Below are positions 8,659 to 17,353 of a stretch of DNA of 64,000 nucleotides, piece by piece; within the stretch, counting starts at the first letter, position 1; each line of letters starts with the position of its first letter. Made by a program: the position numbers and the translations under genes. Source of the DNA: Bradyrhizobium canariense (GTDB lineage Bacteria > Pseudomonadota > Alphaproteobacteria > Rhizobiales > Xanthobacteraceae); contig NZ_VSST01000031.1 of assembly GCF_019402665.1 (NCBI RefSeq), positions 1 to 64,000 on the forward strand. The letters are read 5' to 3'. The notes under the pieces are model-generated. The model saw only the letters and a program-made list of their open reading frames with translations. It searched no databases and was not told the DNA's origin.

Positions 8659-9177
8659 ATGAAGAGCGTTTTGAAATTGTTGCCGGTCGCGACTCTCGCT
8701 GTGGGACTGGCCCTCTCGGTCGCCCCGGCCGGGGCCCAGCAGGCCGCGGCGCCGAAATCGTCGCCGGCCGCTGTCGCGGCCGCCAAGGAGATCCTGGCGA
8801 TCAAGAACGCCAGTGCGATGTACGCCAACGCGGTGCCCGGCCTGGTCGAGAAGACCAAGATCGCGCTGATCCAGCAGAACCTGAACTACCAGAAGGACCT
8901 CACCGAGGTCGCCCAGATCGTCGCCCAGCAGCTCAAAGGCCGCGAGAGCGAAATCGGCGATGGCATGGCGCAGGTCTATGCCAGCGAGTTCACCGAGCAG
9001 GAGTTGAAGGATCTCGTCACCTTCTACAAGTCGCCGCTGGGCAAGAAGCTGATCGAGGCCGAGCCGCGCGCGATCGGGCTGAGCATGGCCTTCATGAACT
9101 CCTGGGCCCAGAATTTCTCCGAGACCGTGATGGGCAACTTCCGCGCCGAGATGCGCAAGCGTGGCAAGGAGATCTGA
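8659..9177 (+). CDS. Exported DUF2059 domain protein
   Basis: 172 aa. The N-terminal signal peptide (MKSVLKLLPVATLAVGLALS...PAGAQ) points to the periplasm. The mature region is mostly helical and carries the DUF2059 signature, including LVTFYKSPLGKKLIEAEP near the C-terminus. Function is unknown. In Bradyrhizobium this protein sits between rpiA and gor, as here, probably in one transcription unit: 2 bp after rpiA and 55 bp before gor. Confidence 0.85.
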   Translation: MKSVLKLLPVATLAVGLALSVAPAGAQQAAAPKSSPAAVAAAKEILAIKNASAMYANAVPGLVEKTKIALIQQNLNYQKDLTEVAQIVAQQLKGRESEIGDGMAQVYASEFTEQELKDLVTFYKSPLGKKLIEAEPRAIGLSMAFMNSWAQNFSETVMGNFRAEMRKRGKEI

Positions 9178-9232
9178 CAGTTCCTATCTGATCAGAATCC
9201 GGATCATGTTCTGAAAGAGGTCGGAGTGGACA

Positions 9233-10621
9233 ATGGCTGAATTCGACGTCGACCTCTTTGTCATCGGTGGCGGTTCGGGCGGCGTGCGTGCCGCCCGCAT
9301 CGCGGCCGGCTACGGCGCCCGCGTCATGATCGCGGAAGAGTACCGCATGGGCGGGACCTGCGTGATCCGCGGCTGCGTACCGAAGAAGCTGTTCGTCATC
9401 GGCTCGCATTTCCGTCACGAGATCGAGGACGCCGCCGGCTTTGGCTGGACCGTTCCGCCTGCGACCTTCGACTGGCCGACGCTGATTGCCAACAAGGACA
9501 AGGAGATCGCGCGTCTGGAGGCGGCTTACACCGCCAATGTCGAGAAGTCAGGCGCGCAGATCGTCAAGAGCCGGGCGGTGATCGAGGACAAACACACGGT
9601 CCGCCTGCTCGAGAACGACCGGAAGATCACCGCAAAATACATTTTGATCGCCACCGGCGGCGCGCCCAATCACGGTGCTCCGATTCCCGGCATCGAGCAC
9701 GTGATCTCCTCCAACGAGGCGTTTCACCTGACCAGGCTGCCGAAGCGGATCGTGATCCAGGGCGGCGGCTACATCGCGCTGGAGTTCGCCGGTATCTTCG
9801 CCGGCTTCGGCTCCGACGTCACAGTCATCTATCGCGGCGACAACATTCTTCGCGGGTTTGACGAGGATGTTCGCGCTCACGTCCGCGCCGAGATGGAGAA
9901 GCAGGGCATCACCATCCTCACCGGCTGCACGGTGACGAAGGTCGATCGGCACGGCGAGGAATTCACCACGCATCTGTCGAACGGATCGAGCCTTGCCTCC
10001 GACCAGGTGATGTTCGCGATCGGCCGCCATCCGGCGGTGGCCAATCTCGGCCTGGAGAAGGCCGGCGTCGCCATCAATCCGCGGAACGGCGGCATCGCCG
10101 TCGACCATTTCTCCAAGAGCTCGGTCGACAGCATCTATGCGATCGGCGACGTCACCCATCGCTTCAACCTGACGCCGGTCGCGATCCGCGAGGGCCATGC
10201 GTTCGCCGACACCGTGTTCGGCAAGCGCGAGGTGCAGGTGGATCACGCCAACATCCCGACGGCCGTGTTCTCGCAGCCGGAGGTCGGCACCGTCGGCCTC
10301 ACCGAGACCGAGGCCCGCGCGCAATTCAGCCACGTCGACATTTACAAGACCACGTTCCGGCCCATCAAGGCGACGATGTCGGGCCGCGATACCCGCGTGC
10401 TGATGAAGCTCGTCGTGGACGGCGCCTCCGACCGCGTGCTAGGCTGTCACATCGTCGGCGATGCCGCGGCCGAGATCACTCAGGCGGTCGCGATTGCGGT
10501 GAAGATGAAGGCGACCAAGGCCGATTTCGATGCGACGATTGCGCTGCATCCGACCGCGGCCGAAGAGCTCGTCACCATGCGCACCCCGACCGCCCACCAC
10601 GTCCGCCAGGCGGCGGAGTAA
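9233..10621 (+). CDS. gor: Glutathione-disulfide reductase
   Basis: 462 aa FAD/NADPH flavoenzyme that reduces oxidised glutathione in the cytoplasm. FAD site: VDLFVIGGGSGGVRAA. Redox-active disulfide: GGTCVIRGCVPKK (Cys-x4-Cys). The NADPH Rossmann motif is VIQGGGYIALEFAGIFAGFG, and YRGDNILRGFD follows it with arginines that favour NADPH. The second FAD motif is IYAIGDVTHR. The C-terminal dimer-interface HPTAAEELVTMR supplies the catalytic His-Glu pair. The typical alphaproteobacterial Gor length is matched. Confidence 0.95.
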   Translation: MAEFDVDLFVIGGGSGGVRAARIAAGYGARVMIAEEYRMGGTCVIRGCVPKKLFVIGSHFRHEIEDAAGFGWTVPPATFDWPTLIANKDKEIARLEAAYTANVEKSGAQIVKSRAVIEDKHTVRLLENDRKITAKYILIATGGAPNHGAPIPGIEHVISSNEAFHLTRLPKRIVIQGGGYIALEFAGIFAGFGSDVTVIYRGDNILRGFDEDVRAHVRAEMEKQGITILTGCTVTKVDRHGEEFTTHLSNGSSLASDQVMFAIGRHPAVANLGLEKAGVAINPRNGGIAVDHFSKSSVDSIYAIGDVTHRFNLTPVAIREGHAFADTVFGKREVQVDHANIPTAVFSQPEVGTVGLTETEARAQFSHVDIYKTTFRPIKATMSGRDTRVLMKLVVDGASDRVLGCHIVGDAAAEITQAVAIAVKMKATKADFDATIALHPTAAEELVTMRTPTAHHVRQAAE

Positions 10622-10628
10622 ACTCCGC

Positions 10629-11768
10629 TCAGCCGTACAAATATCCGACCGGCTTGCCCTCGGTCCGCAGAAGACGGATGTCCTTCTGCGTGATGATCTG
10701 ACCGGCGAGGCCGTCGATCTCGTCGCGTTGCGTCGGCGTCCAGCTGCGGAGGTCGTTCATGCTTTTGAGAAGGCCGAGCCGAAGGACCTGCGTGTTCTCA
10801 CCGATACCGACGAGGCTTGTGGCGTTCTTGCCTGCCGTCACCACGTCGCCGGCCGTGAGCTCAAAGGTCTCGCCAGTCTTGTTCCTGAATTCGGCCGTGC
10901 CGCGGATCACGCGGTAGATCACGACCTCGCCCTTGGCGAAACAGGTGGTGTCCGCCGCTGCCGCCGTGCTCTTGGGCAACAGCGATTGGCCGCGCGGGTC
11001 GGTTGCGATGATGTGGCCGGCGACGAGATGACCGCTCGGCACTTCGATGCCGATGTCGCGCACATAGACCGGCATGGATGATTTGACCGGGCTGTCGGTG
11101 AGCGGCTTGAACAGAGCATCGAGCGCCAGCGGGTCCTGGAGCCAAAAGCCTGCGTCCGCAGGGCGATCATGCAGAGAGTGGCTCCACGCCACCCGTGGCG
11201 TCTCGTCTTCGTTGATCTGATCCGGGCCGACAATGGTCGGGTTTGGAAAGGTCGTCGGATCGGTGATGAAGGCTTCGAGGAATTTGCCGGAATAGCCCAT
11301 GGAAATTGGATCCGGCGCCACCGTTTGTGGCGTCTTCAAATTCTCTTCGGTCGACAATCCGGACCAGGTATAAAATAGCTGGCGGTGCACGATCGCGCTT
11401 TGCAGCATCACCGCGCCCGGGCCGACATTGTAGAAGCGCCCGTCATAATCGAAGGTGAACGCGCCCGAGGTGACCAGCACGAGCTGAAAGCCGCCCGGTG
11501 GCAGATGAAGATGGAAATCTGTCGGTCCGGTGTCGGGCAGATAGATCGGCAGATTGGTCGCGACCTCGTGCAGCAGGAAAGTTTCGTTGTTGGCGTGAAA
11601 GCCCTCGTTGGCGCGATTGTAGAGGGCCTGCGGCCGGTACGTCGCCTCGAACTTCGCATTCCGGTCGCGGTCGATCGCCACGAAATCCCGGTCGTTGAGG
11701 CGAAGGGGGGCGCCGTCCGGGCGGGTCAGGCCGGTGATTTTGAGATCGCCGGCGGCATGCACGTTCAT
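10629..11768 (-). CDS. Bicupin-type protein, function unknown
   Basis: 379 aa with two cupin-like beta-barrel regions. The N-terminal one is around residues 90-150 (DFHLHLPPGGFQLVLVTSGAFTFDYDGRFYNVGPGAVML), where His residues and a Gln could ligate a metal. The second, around residues 250-330 (VPSGHLVAGHIIATD...GEVVIYRVIRGTAEFRNKTGETFELTAGD), has the usual PG/G-rich turns. The layout resembles homogentisate-dioxygenase-like bicupins, but I cannot name a substrate. Start ATG 11768 has GGAGA seven bases upstream; the frame extends to 11831 without a better start. It converges on gor with a 7-bp gap. Confidence 0.7.
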   Translation of the reverse strand: MNVHAAGDLKITGLTRPDGAPLRLNDRDFVAIDRDRNAKFEATYRPQALYNRANEGFHANNETFLLHEVATNLPIYLPDTGPTDFHLHLPPGGFQLVLVTSGAFTFDYDGRFYNVGPGAVMLQSAIVHRQLFYTWSGLSTEENLKTPQTVAPDPISMGYSGKFLEAFITDPTTFPNPTIVGPDQINEDETPRVAWSHSLHDRPADAGFWLQDPLALDALFKPLTDSPVKSSMPVYVRDIGIEVPSGHLVAGHIIATDPRGQSLLPKSTAAAADTTCFAKGEVVIYRVIRGTAEFRNKTGETFELTAGDVVTAGKNATSLVGIGENTQVLRLGLLKSMNDLRSWTPTQRDEIDGLAGQIITQKDIRLLRTEGKPVGYLYG

Positions 11769-12106
11769 GGCAGTCTCCGATTCTAGGCCGCTCACCCGGT
11801 CTCTCTCGGCGCACGCATCTTGCTGCTGCAATCAGGAGAGCAGGGGATCAGGCCTGATGCTGCCTTGCGAATTTTGGGCCAGTCTCGGCGCCGCGCGGCA
11901 CGGAGGCTTTGCGACCCGCCGCCACTCGAAGAAAAATCAAGGTTGCACCTGAGGTTAGATGACACGCTTCGCCAGCCTGCATGGCCATGTTCGCCCAGTC
12001 TGCAAGCCTGGCGACGAGACGTGTCTTGTCTAATTTGTCGGCATTCTGGCGCGGACGTGCAGCCGCGCCGATCAGGAGAAGTTGGCGGCCGGGGGTCTGA
12101 AGCCGT
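11769..12106. other. Intergenic region, no supported gene
   Basis: 338 bp between the cupin gene start and the small zinc-ribbon gene stop. A minus-strand open frame crosses it (11848-12183), but it overlaps the zinc-ribbon gene and lacks a recognisable domain or good ribosome-binding site. I see no hairpin or repeat. Confidence 0.5.
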
Positions 12107-12292
12107 TCATTCGAAAGATCGACGCACCGTCCGCTCGCGCTTTCCGTACGGGCTGTCAGCCCACTTCGCCATGTCTGCTGCACGCGCCTCGATCAGCTCG
12201 CACCAGAGGCAGCTGAGCTCCGCACGACCTTTGGCCGAGAGCATCGGAATGAGGCCATGGCCGCAGCCGGCACAACATTTGACGCGATTCAT
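12107..12292 (-). CDS. Small zinc-ribbon-like protein
   Basis: 61 aa. Two Cys pairs (KCCAGCGHG near the N-terminus and CLWCE about 20 residues later) look like a treble-clef or zinc-ribbon knuckle. The C-terminus is basic. ATG 12292 is preceded by GGGGAGAACC, an excellent Shine-Dalgarno site, which supports expression. It lies downstream of, and on the same strand as, the GCS2 ligase (63 bp gap), so it may belong to that operon. Its function is unknown. Confidence 0.65.
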   Translation of the reverse strand: MNRVKCCAGCGHGLIPMLSAKGRAELSCLWCELIEARAADMAKWADSPYGKRERTVRRSFE

Positions 12293-12355
12293 GGTTCTCC
12301 CCGCGAGCTTCCGAATTCAGGAGCGACATTGTTGCTCCCGAAGCTTGCGCGGGCG

Positions 12356-13582
12356 CTATGAGGGCGTAGGGACGCTTGCCGGCGCGGCGCTCGTCCCCGA
12401 GATCGTCGCGTCTGCGATCCAGCGCGACACGGCGGCGATGTCCTCCGCATTGTCGCGGAAGGCACGAAGCTGGAATTCAGCCGAGCTGCCACGCTCGACG
12501 ATGGTGCGGCAGTGTTCGACCTCGGCGGCGCAGTTCAGCGTGGCCGCGTCCCCGGCGACGTCCTCGATCACGCGGGAGAGCAGTTCGGAGATCTCGACCG
12601 GCCCCTCCCTGGAGGCAAAGATGCAATCGGTGCCGTAGCGCTGGGCTCGCCATTTGTTCTCCACCGCAATCGCGCGTTCGACCGCGGTGACCTCTTTCGA
12701 CAGATGAGGTCGCAGGTAGAGATAGCGCGTCAGGCAGCGATAGAGCGAGGCAATGGCAACGGCGTCGTCGACGAAGGTGCAGGTATCGGGCGCACGCAAC
12801 TCGAGGGTCGGGTGCTTCATGGATGGGCGCATGGCCCACCAGATGTGGCTTTCATCGGGGATCACGCCGGAGCGTTGCAAGGCGCCGACATATTCGTCGT
12901 AATCTTGCCTGCTCTCGAACAATTCGGGCAGGCCTGTGCGCGGCAGCTCGGAATAAGCGGCGAGCCGGTAGCCCTTCAGACCGGTCTTGTGTGAATTCCA
13001 GAACGGAGAGGAGGCCGACAGGGCGATGAACAACGGCAAATGCGGCAGCATCGCTCGCATCACCGCCGTGCGCTTTTCGGGATCGGGCAGCTGGACGTGC
13101 ACATGCATGCCGCACATCAGGTTGCGGTGGCCGATGCTGCGCAGATCCTCGATCATCTCCTCGTAGCGCGGCTTGGGGCTCGGCTGCGACATGCGCCAGA
13201 CCGCGGTCGGATGCGTGCCGCAGGCCATGATCACGAAGCCGTATTGTGCCGCGACGTTCGCGACTTCGCGCCGCAGGAAGCGAAGCTCTTCGCGCGCGTC
13301 GGCGACGTCGACATGAACGTTGGTGGCGACCTCGAGCTGGGACTGCAACATCTCCCGCATCGCCTGGCCGCCTGTCGACCAGTTTGCAGATTCGAAAAGC
13401 TCATTGGGGGTCTGAATCGCGACCTCCAGGCTACGGCGATCGGCGAGGAAGTATTCCTCCTCGATGCCGAACGAATATTCCGCAGCCTTGCCGCGTCCGC
13501 CGGCCGAGCGAATGACGAGGTGCTGCTTGTCTTCCGAGGAATCGAGCCGCAGCAGTTTTAAAACGTCTGATGCAAATGTCAT
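12356..13582 (-). CDS. Carboxylate-amine ligase, GCS2 family (YbdK-like)
   Basis: 408 aa of the glutamate-cysteine ligase family 2 fold. These enzymes make a gamma-glutamyl or related amide bond using ATP. The signature AEYSFGIEEEYFLADRR carries the acidic ATP/Mg site, with further family segments SQLEVATNVH, GMHVHVQLPD and HPTLELRAPDTCTFVDD. E. coli YbdK is the nearest named relative, with only weak gamma-glutamylcysteine ligase activity, so the physiological substrate is open. It follows the class II amidohydrolase gene on the same strand after 21 bp, implying translational proximity and a shared pathway. Confidence 0.85.
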   Translation of the reverse strand: MTFASDVLKLLRLDSSEDKQHLVIRSAGGRGKAAEYSFGIEEEYFLADRRSLEVAIQTPNELFESANWSTGGQAMREMLQSQLEVATNVHVDVADAREELRFLRREVANVAAQYGFVIMACGTHPTAVWRMSQPSPKPRYEEMIEDLRSIGHRNLMCGMHVHVQLPDPEKRTAVMRAMLPHLPLFIALSASSPFWNSHKTGLKGYRLAAYSELPRTGLPELFESRQDYDEYVGALQRSGVIPDESHIWWAMRPSMKHPTLELRAPDTCTFVDDAVAIASLYRCLTRYLYLRPHLSKEVTAVERAIAVENKWRAQRYGTDCIFASREGPVEISELLSRVIEDVAGDAATLNCAAEVEHCRTIVERGSSAEFQLRAFRDNAEDIAAVSRWIADATISGTSAAPASVPTPS

Positions 13583-13603
13583 TGTGCCACCCGGCCAAGG
13601 TAT

Positions 13604-14431
13604 TTACCTGCGGGCGTTAATCCTTCTGACGGGGGCGGGTTCCGCGTCGAGCCCACCGGAAATTGCAAGGTCGAACGGAACAATTTTCGCGCTTTCGGAC
13701 GCACGTGCGACCAGCGCGTGATTCGCGGGCACTTCCGTCCAGTCCGTTTCCTTGTCGAACGGCTCGGACACGACGATGACCTGGCCGCCAGCCTCGCGGA
13801 AATACAGCGTGTTGGCGGCATCGTTGACCGCGACCCGGAAGGCATAGAGATCGCGGCCGTTGGCGATGGCACTGGTGAAGCGTAGCCGCTCACGAAGCTC
13901 GCCTTCGTTGACGAGATCGACGAGGGCCCGCAGCACGCGATGCGTCGCACCCAAGGGATCGGCATCGAGCCCCGCGCCCATCATGGCGAGAAACACGGCT
14001 TCCGAATCGGTCGTGCCTGTCCGCGAAGGATAGTAGGCGTCGGGGATCAGCGCCTCGACCTTGCGCCGTAGGCGATTCCAGCTGCCGACGAAACCGTTGT
14101 GCATGAACATCCAGTGGCCGCAGGCAAAGGGATGACAGTTCTGCCGTGTCACCGCCGTGCCGGTGGCGGCGCGCACATGGGCGAAGAACAGATGCGAGCG
14201 CAGATGCCGGCAGAGATAGCGGAGATTTTCGTCCGACCAGGCCGGGCGTGTTTCACGATAAAGACCAGGCTCCGGATGCTCGCCGTACCAGCCGAGACCG
14301 AAGCCGTCGCCATTCGAGCCGGCCGTCGACTGGAGCGAGCGGATGCTTTGCGCGATCAGCGAATGCTCGGGCTCGGTGACGTAGGGCTCGAAGGACGTGG
14401 TCTCGCCACGGTATGCGATCCAGCGACACAT
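13604..14431 (-). CDS. Class II glutamine amidotransferase (YafJ/EgtC-like)
   Basis: 275 aa Ntn-hydrolase. The protein begins MCRWIAYRG, so Cys2 becomes the N-terminal nucleophile after Met removal. Other active-site elements are HVRAATG and the HPFACGHWMFMHNG strand with Asn/Gly oxyanion contributors. It has no synthetase domain, like YafJ and EgtC. EgtC removes the glutamate from a gamma-glutamyl intermediate in ergothioneine synthesis. Adjacency to a GCS2 ligase (EgtA is also GCS2) is suggestive, but EgtB and EgtD are not in this window. ATG at 14431 is fixed by the required Cys2; the frame extends upstream to 14524. Confidence 0.86.
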   Translation of the reverse strand: MCRWIAYRGETTSFEPYVTEPEHSLIAQSIRSLQSTAGSNGDGFGLGWYGEHPEPGLYRETRPAWSDENLRYLCRHLRSHLFFAHVRAATGTAVTRQNCHPFACGHWMFMHNGFVGSWNRLRRKVEALIPDAYYPSRTGTTDSEAVFLAMMGAGLDADPLGATHRVLRALVDLVNEGELRERLRFTSAIANGRDLYAFRVAVNDAANTLYFREAGGQVIVVSEPFDKETDWTEVPANHALVARASESAKIVPFDLAISGGLDAEPAPVRRINARR

Positions 14432-14523
14432 GGGAATCCTGTCAGGAGATGCTTGCTGAAATGTATCAACGAACCTGACAGGAGGATGGTTCCCGACAGC
14501 GAGTGTCGGGAACCAAGTGGTCA

Positions 14524-15150
14524 CTACACCGGCACCGGAATCAATGGAGCAACCTCGCGATCACCTGCGCTCTCGCTCAATGCGAGACCTTGCGCGACGC
14601 CGACCCGGTCGGCCTCGGGACGGTTCTGGCTCATCTTGCGCTTGCCTTCGAACCGCACGACGGGAATGCGCACGCCGACGATTCCGCGCAGCTGCGCGGC
14701 GATGAAATCCGCAGGGGCATCCGTCACGGCCCAAGGCTTGGCACGCGATCCTTCGTGCCTGTTCGTGAGCCGCGTCACGGCGTCGAGCAGGCGCTCGGGC
14801 TCCTGGAAGAATTCGACCGGGCCGTAGGCATGCACCGCGACGTAGTTCCAGGTCGGCACGACCTTTTCGGTCTCCTGCTTGGTCGCGTACCAGGACGGCG
14901 TCACATAGGCGTCGGGACCGCTGAAGATCGCCAGCGCATCTCCGATCGGCGGCAGTTTCCATTGCGGATTGGCTTTCGCCACATGTCCGTACAGCACGCC
15001 ATGCTCGCCTTCGCTCTCATCGAGAAAGAGCGGCAGCGGTGTGGCGACCGGGCCTTCGGTGGTGGCCGTGACCAGACTGGCGAGGCGGGCGCCGCGAATG
15101 GTCGCCCGGATGCTCTCGATATCGTCCTTGAAGGCGGGAGGGATGTACAT
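14524..15150 (-). CDS. FMN-binding split-barrel protein, PaiB family
   Basis: 208 aa. It opens MYIPPAFKDDIESIRATIRG, the PaiB signature, followed by split-barrel strands with ATPLPLFLDE and GVLYGHVAKANPQW, then TWNYVAVHAYGP. PaiB proteins bind flavin and are often called negative transcriptional regulators, though enzymatic roles are possible. Unlike the usual divergent layout, its gene lies directly downstream of, and on the same strand as, a MocR regulator. The 74-bp gap carries a palindrome and direct repeats that could be the MocR target. Confidence 0.88.
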   Translation of the reverse strand: MYIPPAFKDDIESIRATIRGARLASLVTATTEGPVATPLPLFLDESEGEHGVLYGHVAKANPQWKLPPIGDALAIFSGPDAYVTPSWYATKQETEKVVPTWNYVAVHAYGPVEFFQEPERLLDAVTRLTNRHEGSRAKPWAVTDAPADFIAAQLRGIVGVRIPVVRFEGKRKMSQNRPEADRVGVAQGLALSESAGDREVAPLIPVPV

Positions 15151-15190
15151 GGTCTATCTCCGGTGTTGGTCTGGAGATAGCCGGAATCTG

Positions 15191-15221
15191 GCCTATAATA
15201 AACTGCCAGTTATCGCCTATT
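15191..15221. promoter_or_regulatory. Candidate MocR operator upstream of paiB-like gene
   Basis: AACTG-C-CAGTT (15201-15211) is a perfect inverted repeat. It is flanked by direct repeats of GCCTAT at 15191-15196 and 15216-15221, 25 bp apart. MocR/PdxR-type regulators bind direct or inverted repeats near their targets, and the preceding gene encodes one. The site lies 40-70 bp upstream of the paiB-like start. Confidence 0.45.
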
Positions 15222-15224
15222 TAA

Positions 15225-16691
15225 TCAGTCCAGTTCGGCGACGGCCTGTGCGAGAAGCCTGCAGCCGCGCTCGATCTGTGACACCTCCAGTGCCGAATAG
15301 CCCATGACGAGGCCGACTGTCTTCCGCGGTCGGCGAGGTCCGACGAACAGTGCCGAGACGGGATAGATGCCGACGCCCTTTGCATGGGCCGCCTTGATCA
15401 ACGCGTCCTCTCGCTTCTGTGGCAGGTTGTCGAACCACGCCACGATGTGCAGGCCGGCGGCCGTGCCCTCGATCCGGACGCGATCCCCGAACCGGCGGCG
15501 AAGCGCGTCGAGCAGCGTGCGCTGGCGTTCGGCGTTGCGCCGGCGCACGCGTCTGATGTGGCCGTCATAGGCGCCGCTTTCCAGCATCGACGCGAGTGCG
15601 TCCTGTTCGATCAGCGGCGTGTGCCGGTCCATGATCTGCTTGGCGGCGGCGAACAGGGATCGCAGGGCGCTGGGCACCACCAGATATCCAATCCGCAAGG
15701 TCGGCGACAGCGTCTTGGAGACGGTGCCGAGATAGATCACGTTGCCGCCGCCTTCCAGCGCATGCAGCGGCGGGATCGGCTTGGTGTCGTAGCGATACTC
15801 GCTGTCGTAATCGTCCTCGATCACGTAGGCGTCGTTTGCCCTGGCCCAGGCGAGCAATTGGTGCCGGCGTCCGATCGGCATGACGCCGCCGAGCGGATAT
15901 TGATGCGACGGCGTGACATAGGCGAGGCGGGCTTCGACGCCCTCGAGCCGCGTGGTCTCCAATCCATCCGCGTCGACGGGAATCGGGATCGTCTTGGCGC
16001 CCGTCGCCGCAAAAGTATGCCGCGCCATCTGGTAGCCGGGATCCTCCATCACGAAGCGGTCGCCGGCATCGAGCAGCAGGCGCGCGCAGATGTCGAGGCC
16101 TTGCTGCGAGCCGTTGACGACGACGATCTGATCGACCTCGCAGCGGACGCTGCGCGACCGCCACAGATAGCCTTGGAGCGCGGTCCGCAGCCGCAGCGCG
16201 CCGCAGGGGTCATCATAGGCCAGCCGCTCGGGCTTGCGTGCCATCGCAGCAGTCACGGCCTTCTTCCATGCCACTACCGGGAAATCCGACGGCGCGAGCT
16301 CGCCATAGCGGAAGTTGGCGACGAGCCCGCGCGGCGGTTCGGTCCAGCGCGGCGGGTCTTGAAGCAACCGGTCCCCGAAAGCCGACAGCCGCACCTTCCG
16401 CGCCGACGGTCGCGACACTACGCGCGCGTGTCCTCGCTCGACGACGGCGCGAGCCACACGCGGCCGCGCGCCATGGCGTGTCTCGATGAAGCCTTCGGCG
16501 GCGAGCTGTTCGTAGGCGATCGTCACGGTCGAGCGTGCCACGCCCATCTCGCCGGCCAGCGCGCGGGAGGACGGCAGCAAACCGTCGATCCCGTACACCC
16601 GCGCCAGGATCTGATCTCTCAAGGCCTCGTAGATCTGGCGCGCGCCCACGCGGTCGGCACGGGGCGCGGGATTGGTCTTCATCTGGGTCAT
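15225..16691 (-). CDS. MocR-type regulator: GntR DNA-binding domain plus aminotransferase-like domain
   Basis: 488 aa from the ATG at 16691; nearby ATGs at 16697 and 16682 are alternatives. Residues about 15-85 form a GntR winged helix (QIYEALRDQI...LLPSSRALAGEMGVARSTVTIAYEQLAAEGFIETR). The remainder is a fold-type I aminotransferase-like domain with the PLP lysine in YLGTVSKTLSPTLRIGY and the DDYDSEYRYD segment. MocR proteins sense PLP or an amine and control neighbouring metabolic genes. The next gene downstream is paiB-like, and a repeat-rich 74 bp lies between them. Confidence 0.92.
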   Translation of the reverse strand: MTQMKTNPAPRADRVGARQIYEALRDQILARVYGIDGLLPSSRALAGEMGVARSTVTIAYEQLAAEGFIETRHGARPRVARAVVERGHARVVSRPSARKVRLSAFGDRLLQDPPRWTEPPRGLVANFRYGELAPSDFPVVAWKKAVTAAMARKPERLAYDDPCGALRLRTALQGYLWRSRSVRCEVDQIVVVNGSQQGLDICARLLLDAGDRFVMEDPGYQMARHTFAATGAKTIPIPVDADGLETTRLEGVEARLAYVTPSHQYPLGGVMPIGRRHQLLAWARANDAYVIEDDYDSEYRYDTKPIPPLHALEGGGNVIYLGTVSKTLSPTLRIGYLVVPSALRSLFAAAKQIMDRHTPLIEQDALASMLESGAYDGHIRRVRRRNAERQRTLLDALRRRFGDRVRIEGTAAGLHIVAWFDNLPQKREDALIKAAHAKGVGIYPVSALFVGPRRPRKTVGLVMGYSALEVSQIERGCRLLAQAVAELD

Positions 16692-16741
16692 CCACATTCC
16701 AAGCCGGCATTCGCCCGAGCGGACGATGTCGGAATGTGGTT

Positions 16742-17338
16742 CTAATCCCGTTCGCCGAGAGTTTCGACGTAAGCCTTGCCGTAGGGATGAAAATGCTCCT
16801 TGCGGCCCTGGTCCCACAGTGCCCTAAGGCCGGGCGTCGTGATGTCCCAATCCGGCCGGCACTTCATGCCGACTGCCCTGAGGTCCTGGCGGAGCTCTTC
16901 GACGGTTGGACGGCCGAAGAACCAATAGCCGTTGTAGATCTTGTGAATGACGAGGCCGGGCTCGAGCACGATCACGTGCGGAATCATCGGATTGTGGACG
17001 GGGTCGGTGTATTCGGCGATGTCGAGATCCTTCTGAACGAGGCGCCGCGAATCCGAGAGGAAGGGCCAGTGCGCTCCGACGCCGCTGCGATATTCGCTGG
17101 TCTGGGTGATGTTGTCGGTCGTGATCGTGACCATCCGGCAATAGCCCACCTCCATCTCGCGATGGAGCTGGAGCAAGCCTTCGGCCTGGCGGCGATCCTT
17201 CGGACAGTATCCGCCGCGGCCGAGCACGAGCACCATGGGAGCGCCCGCCTGCAGTTCGGAGAGCTTTCGGTGCTTGCCGGTGTGGTCGCTGAGCTCGTAA
17301 TCCGGGAAGGTTACTCCCGGCATGATGTCAGGTCGCAT
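16742..17338 (-). CDS. Redoxin/AhpC-TSA family thioredoxin-fold protein
   Basis: 198 aa thioredoxin-fold protein. MPGVTFPDYELSDHTGKHRKLSEL is the usual peroxiredoxin-like entry. The active-site region reads VLVLGRGGYCPKDRRQAEGLL: one Cys occupies the peroxidatic position, but without the standard PxxxTxxC spacing. Two further Cys residues (GYCRM and MKCRPDW) could act in resolution. WPFLSDSRRLVQKDLDIAEYTD matches peroxiredoxin-like partners. It is 15 bp downstream of the MOSC-reductase-ferredoxin fusion on the same strand, so it may use or protect that electron-transfer protein. Confidence 0.75.
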   Translation of the reverse strand: MRPDIMPGVTFPDYELSDHTGKHRKLSELQAGAPMVLVLGRGGYCPKDRRQAEGLLQLHREMEVGYCRMVTITTDNITQTSEYRSGVGAHWPFLSDSRRLVQKDLDIAEYTDPVHNPMIPHVIVLEPGLVIHKIYNGYWFFGRPTVEELRQDLRAVGMKCRPDWDITTPGLRALWDQGRKEHFHPYGKAYVETLGERD

Positions 17339-17353
17339 TACGCTCTCCCAGTT

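Noticed and set aside
11848..12183. 111-codon minus-strand frame between cupin and zinc-ribbon gene
   Set aside because: Overlaps the well-supported zinc-ribbon gene; no good Shine-Dalgarno site and no domain.
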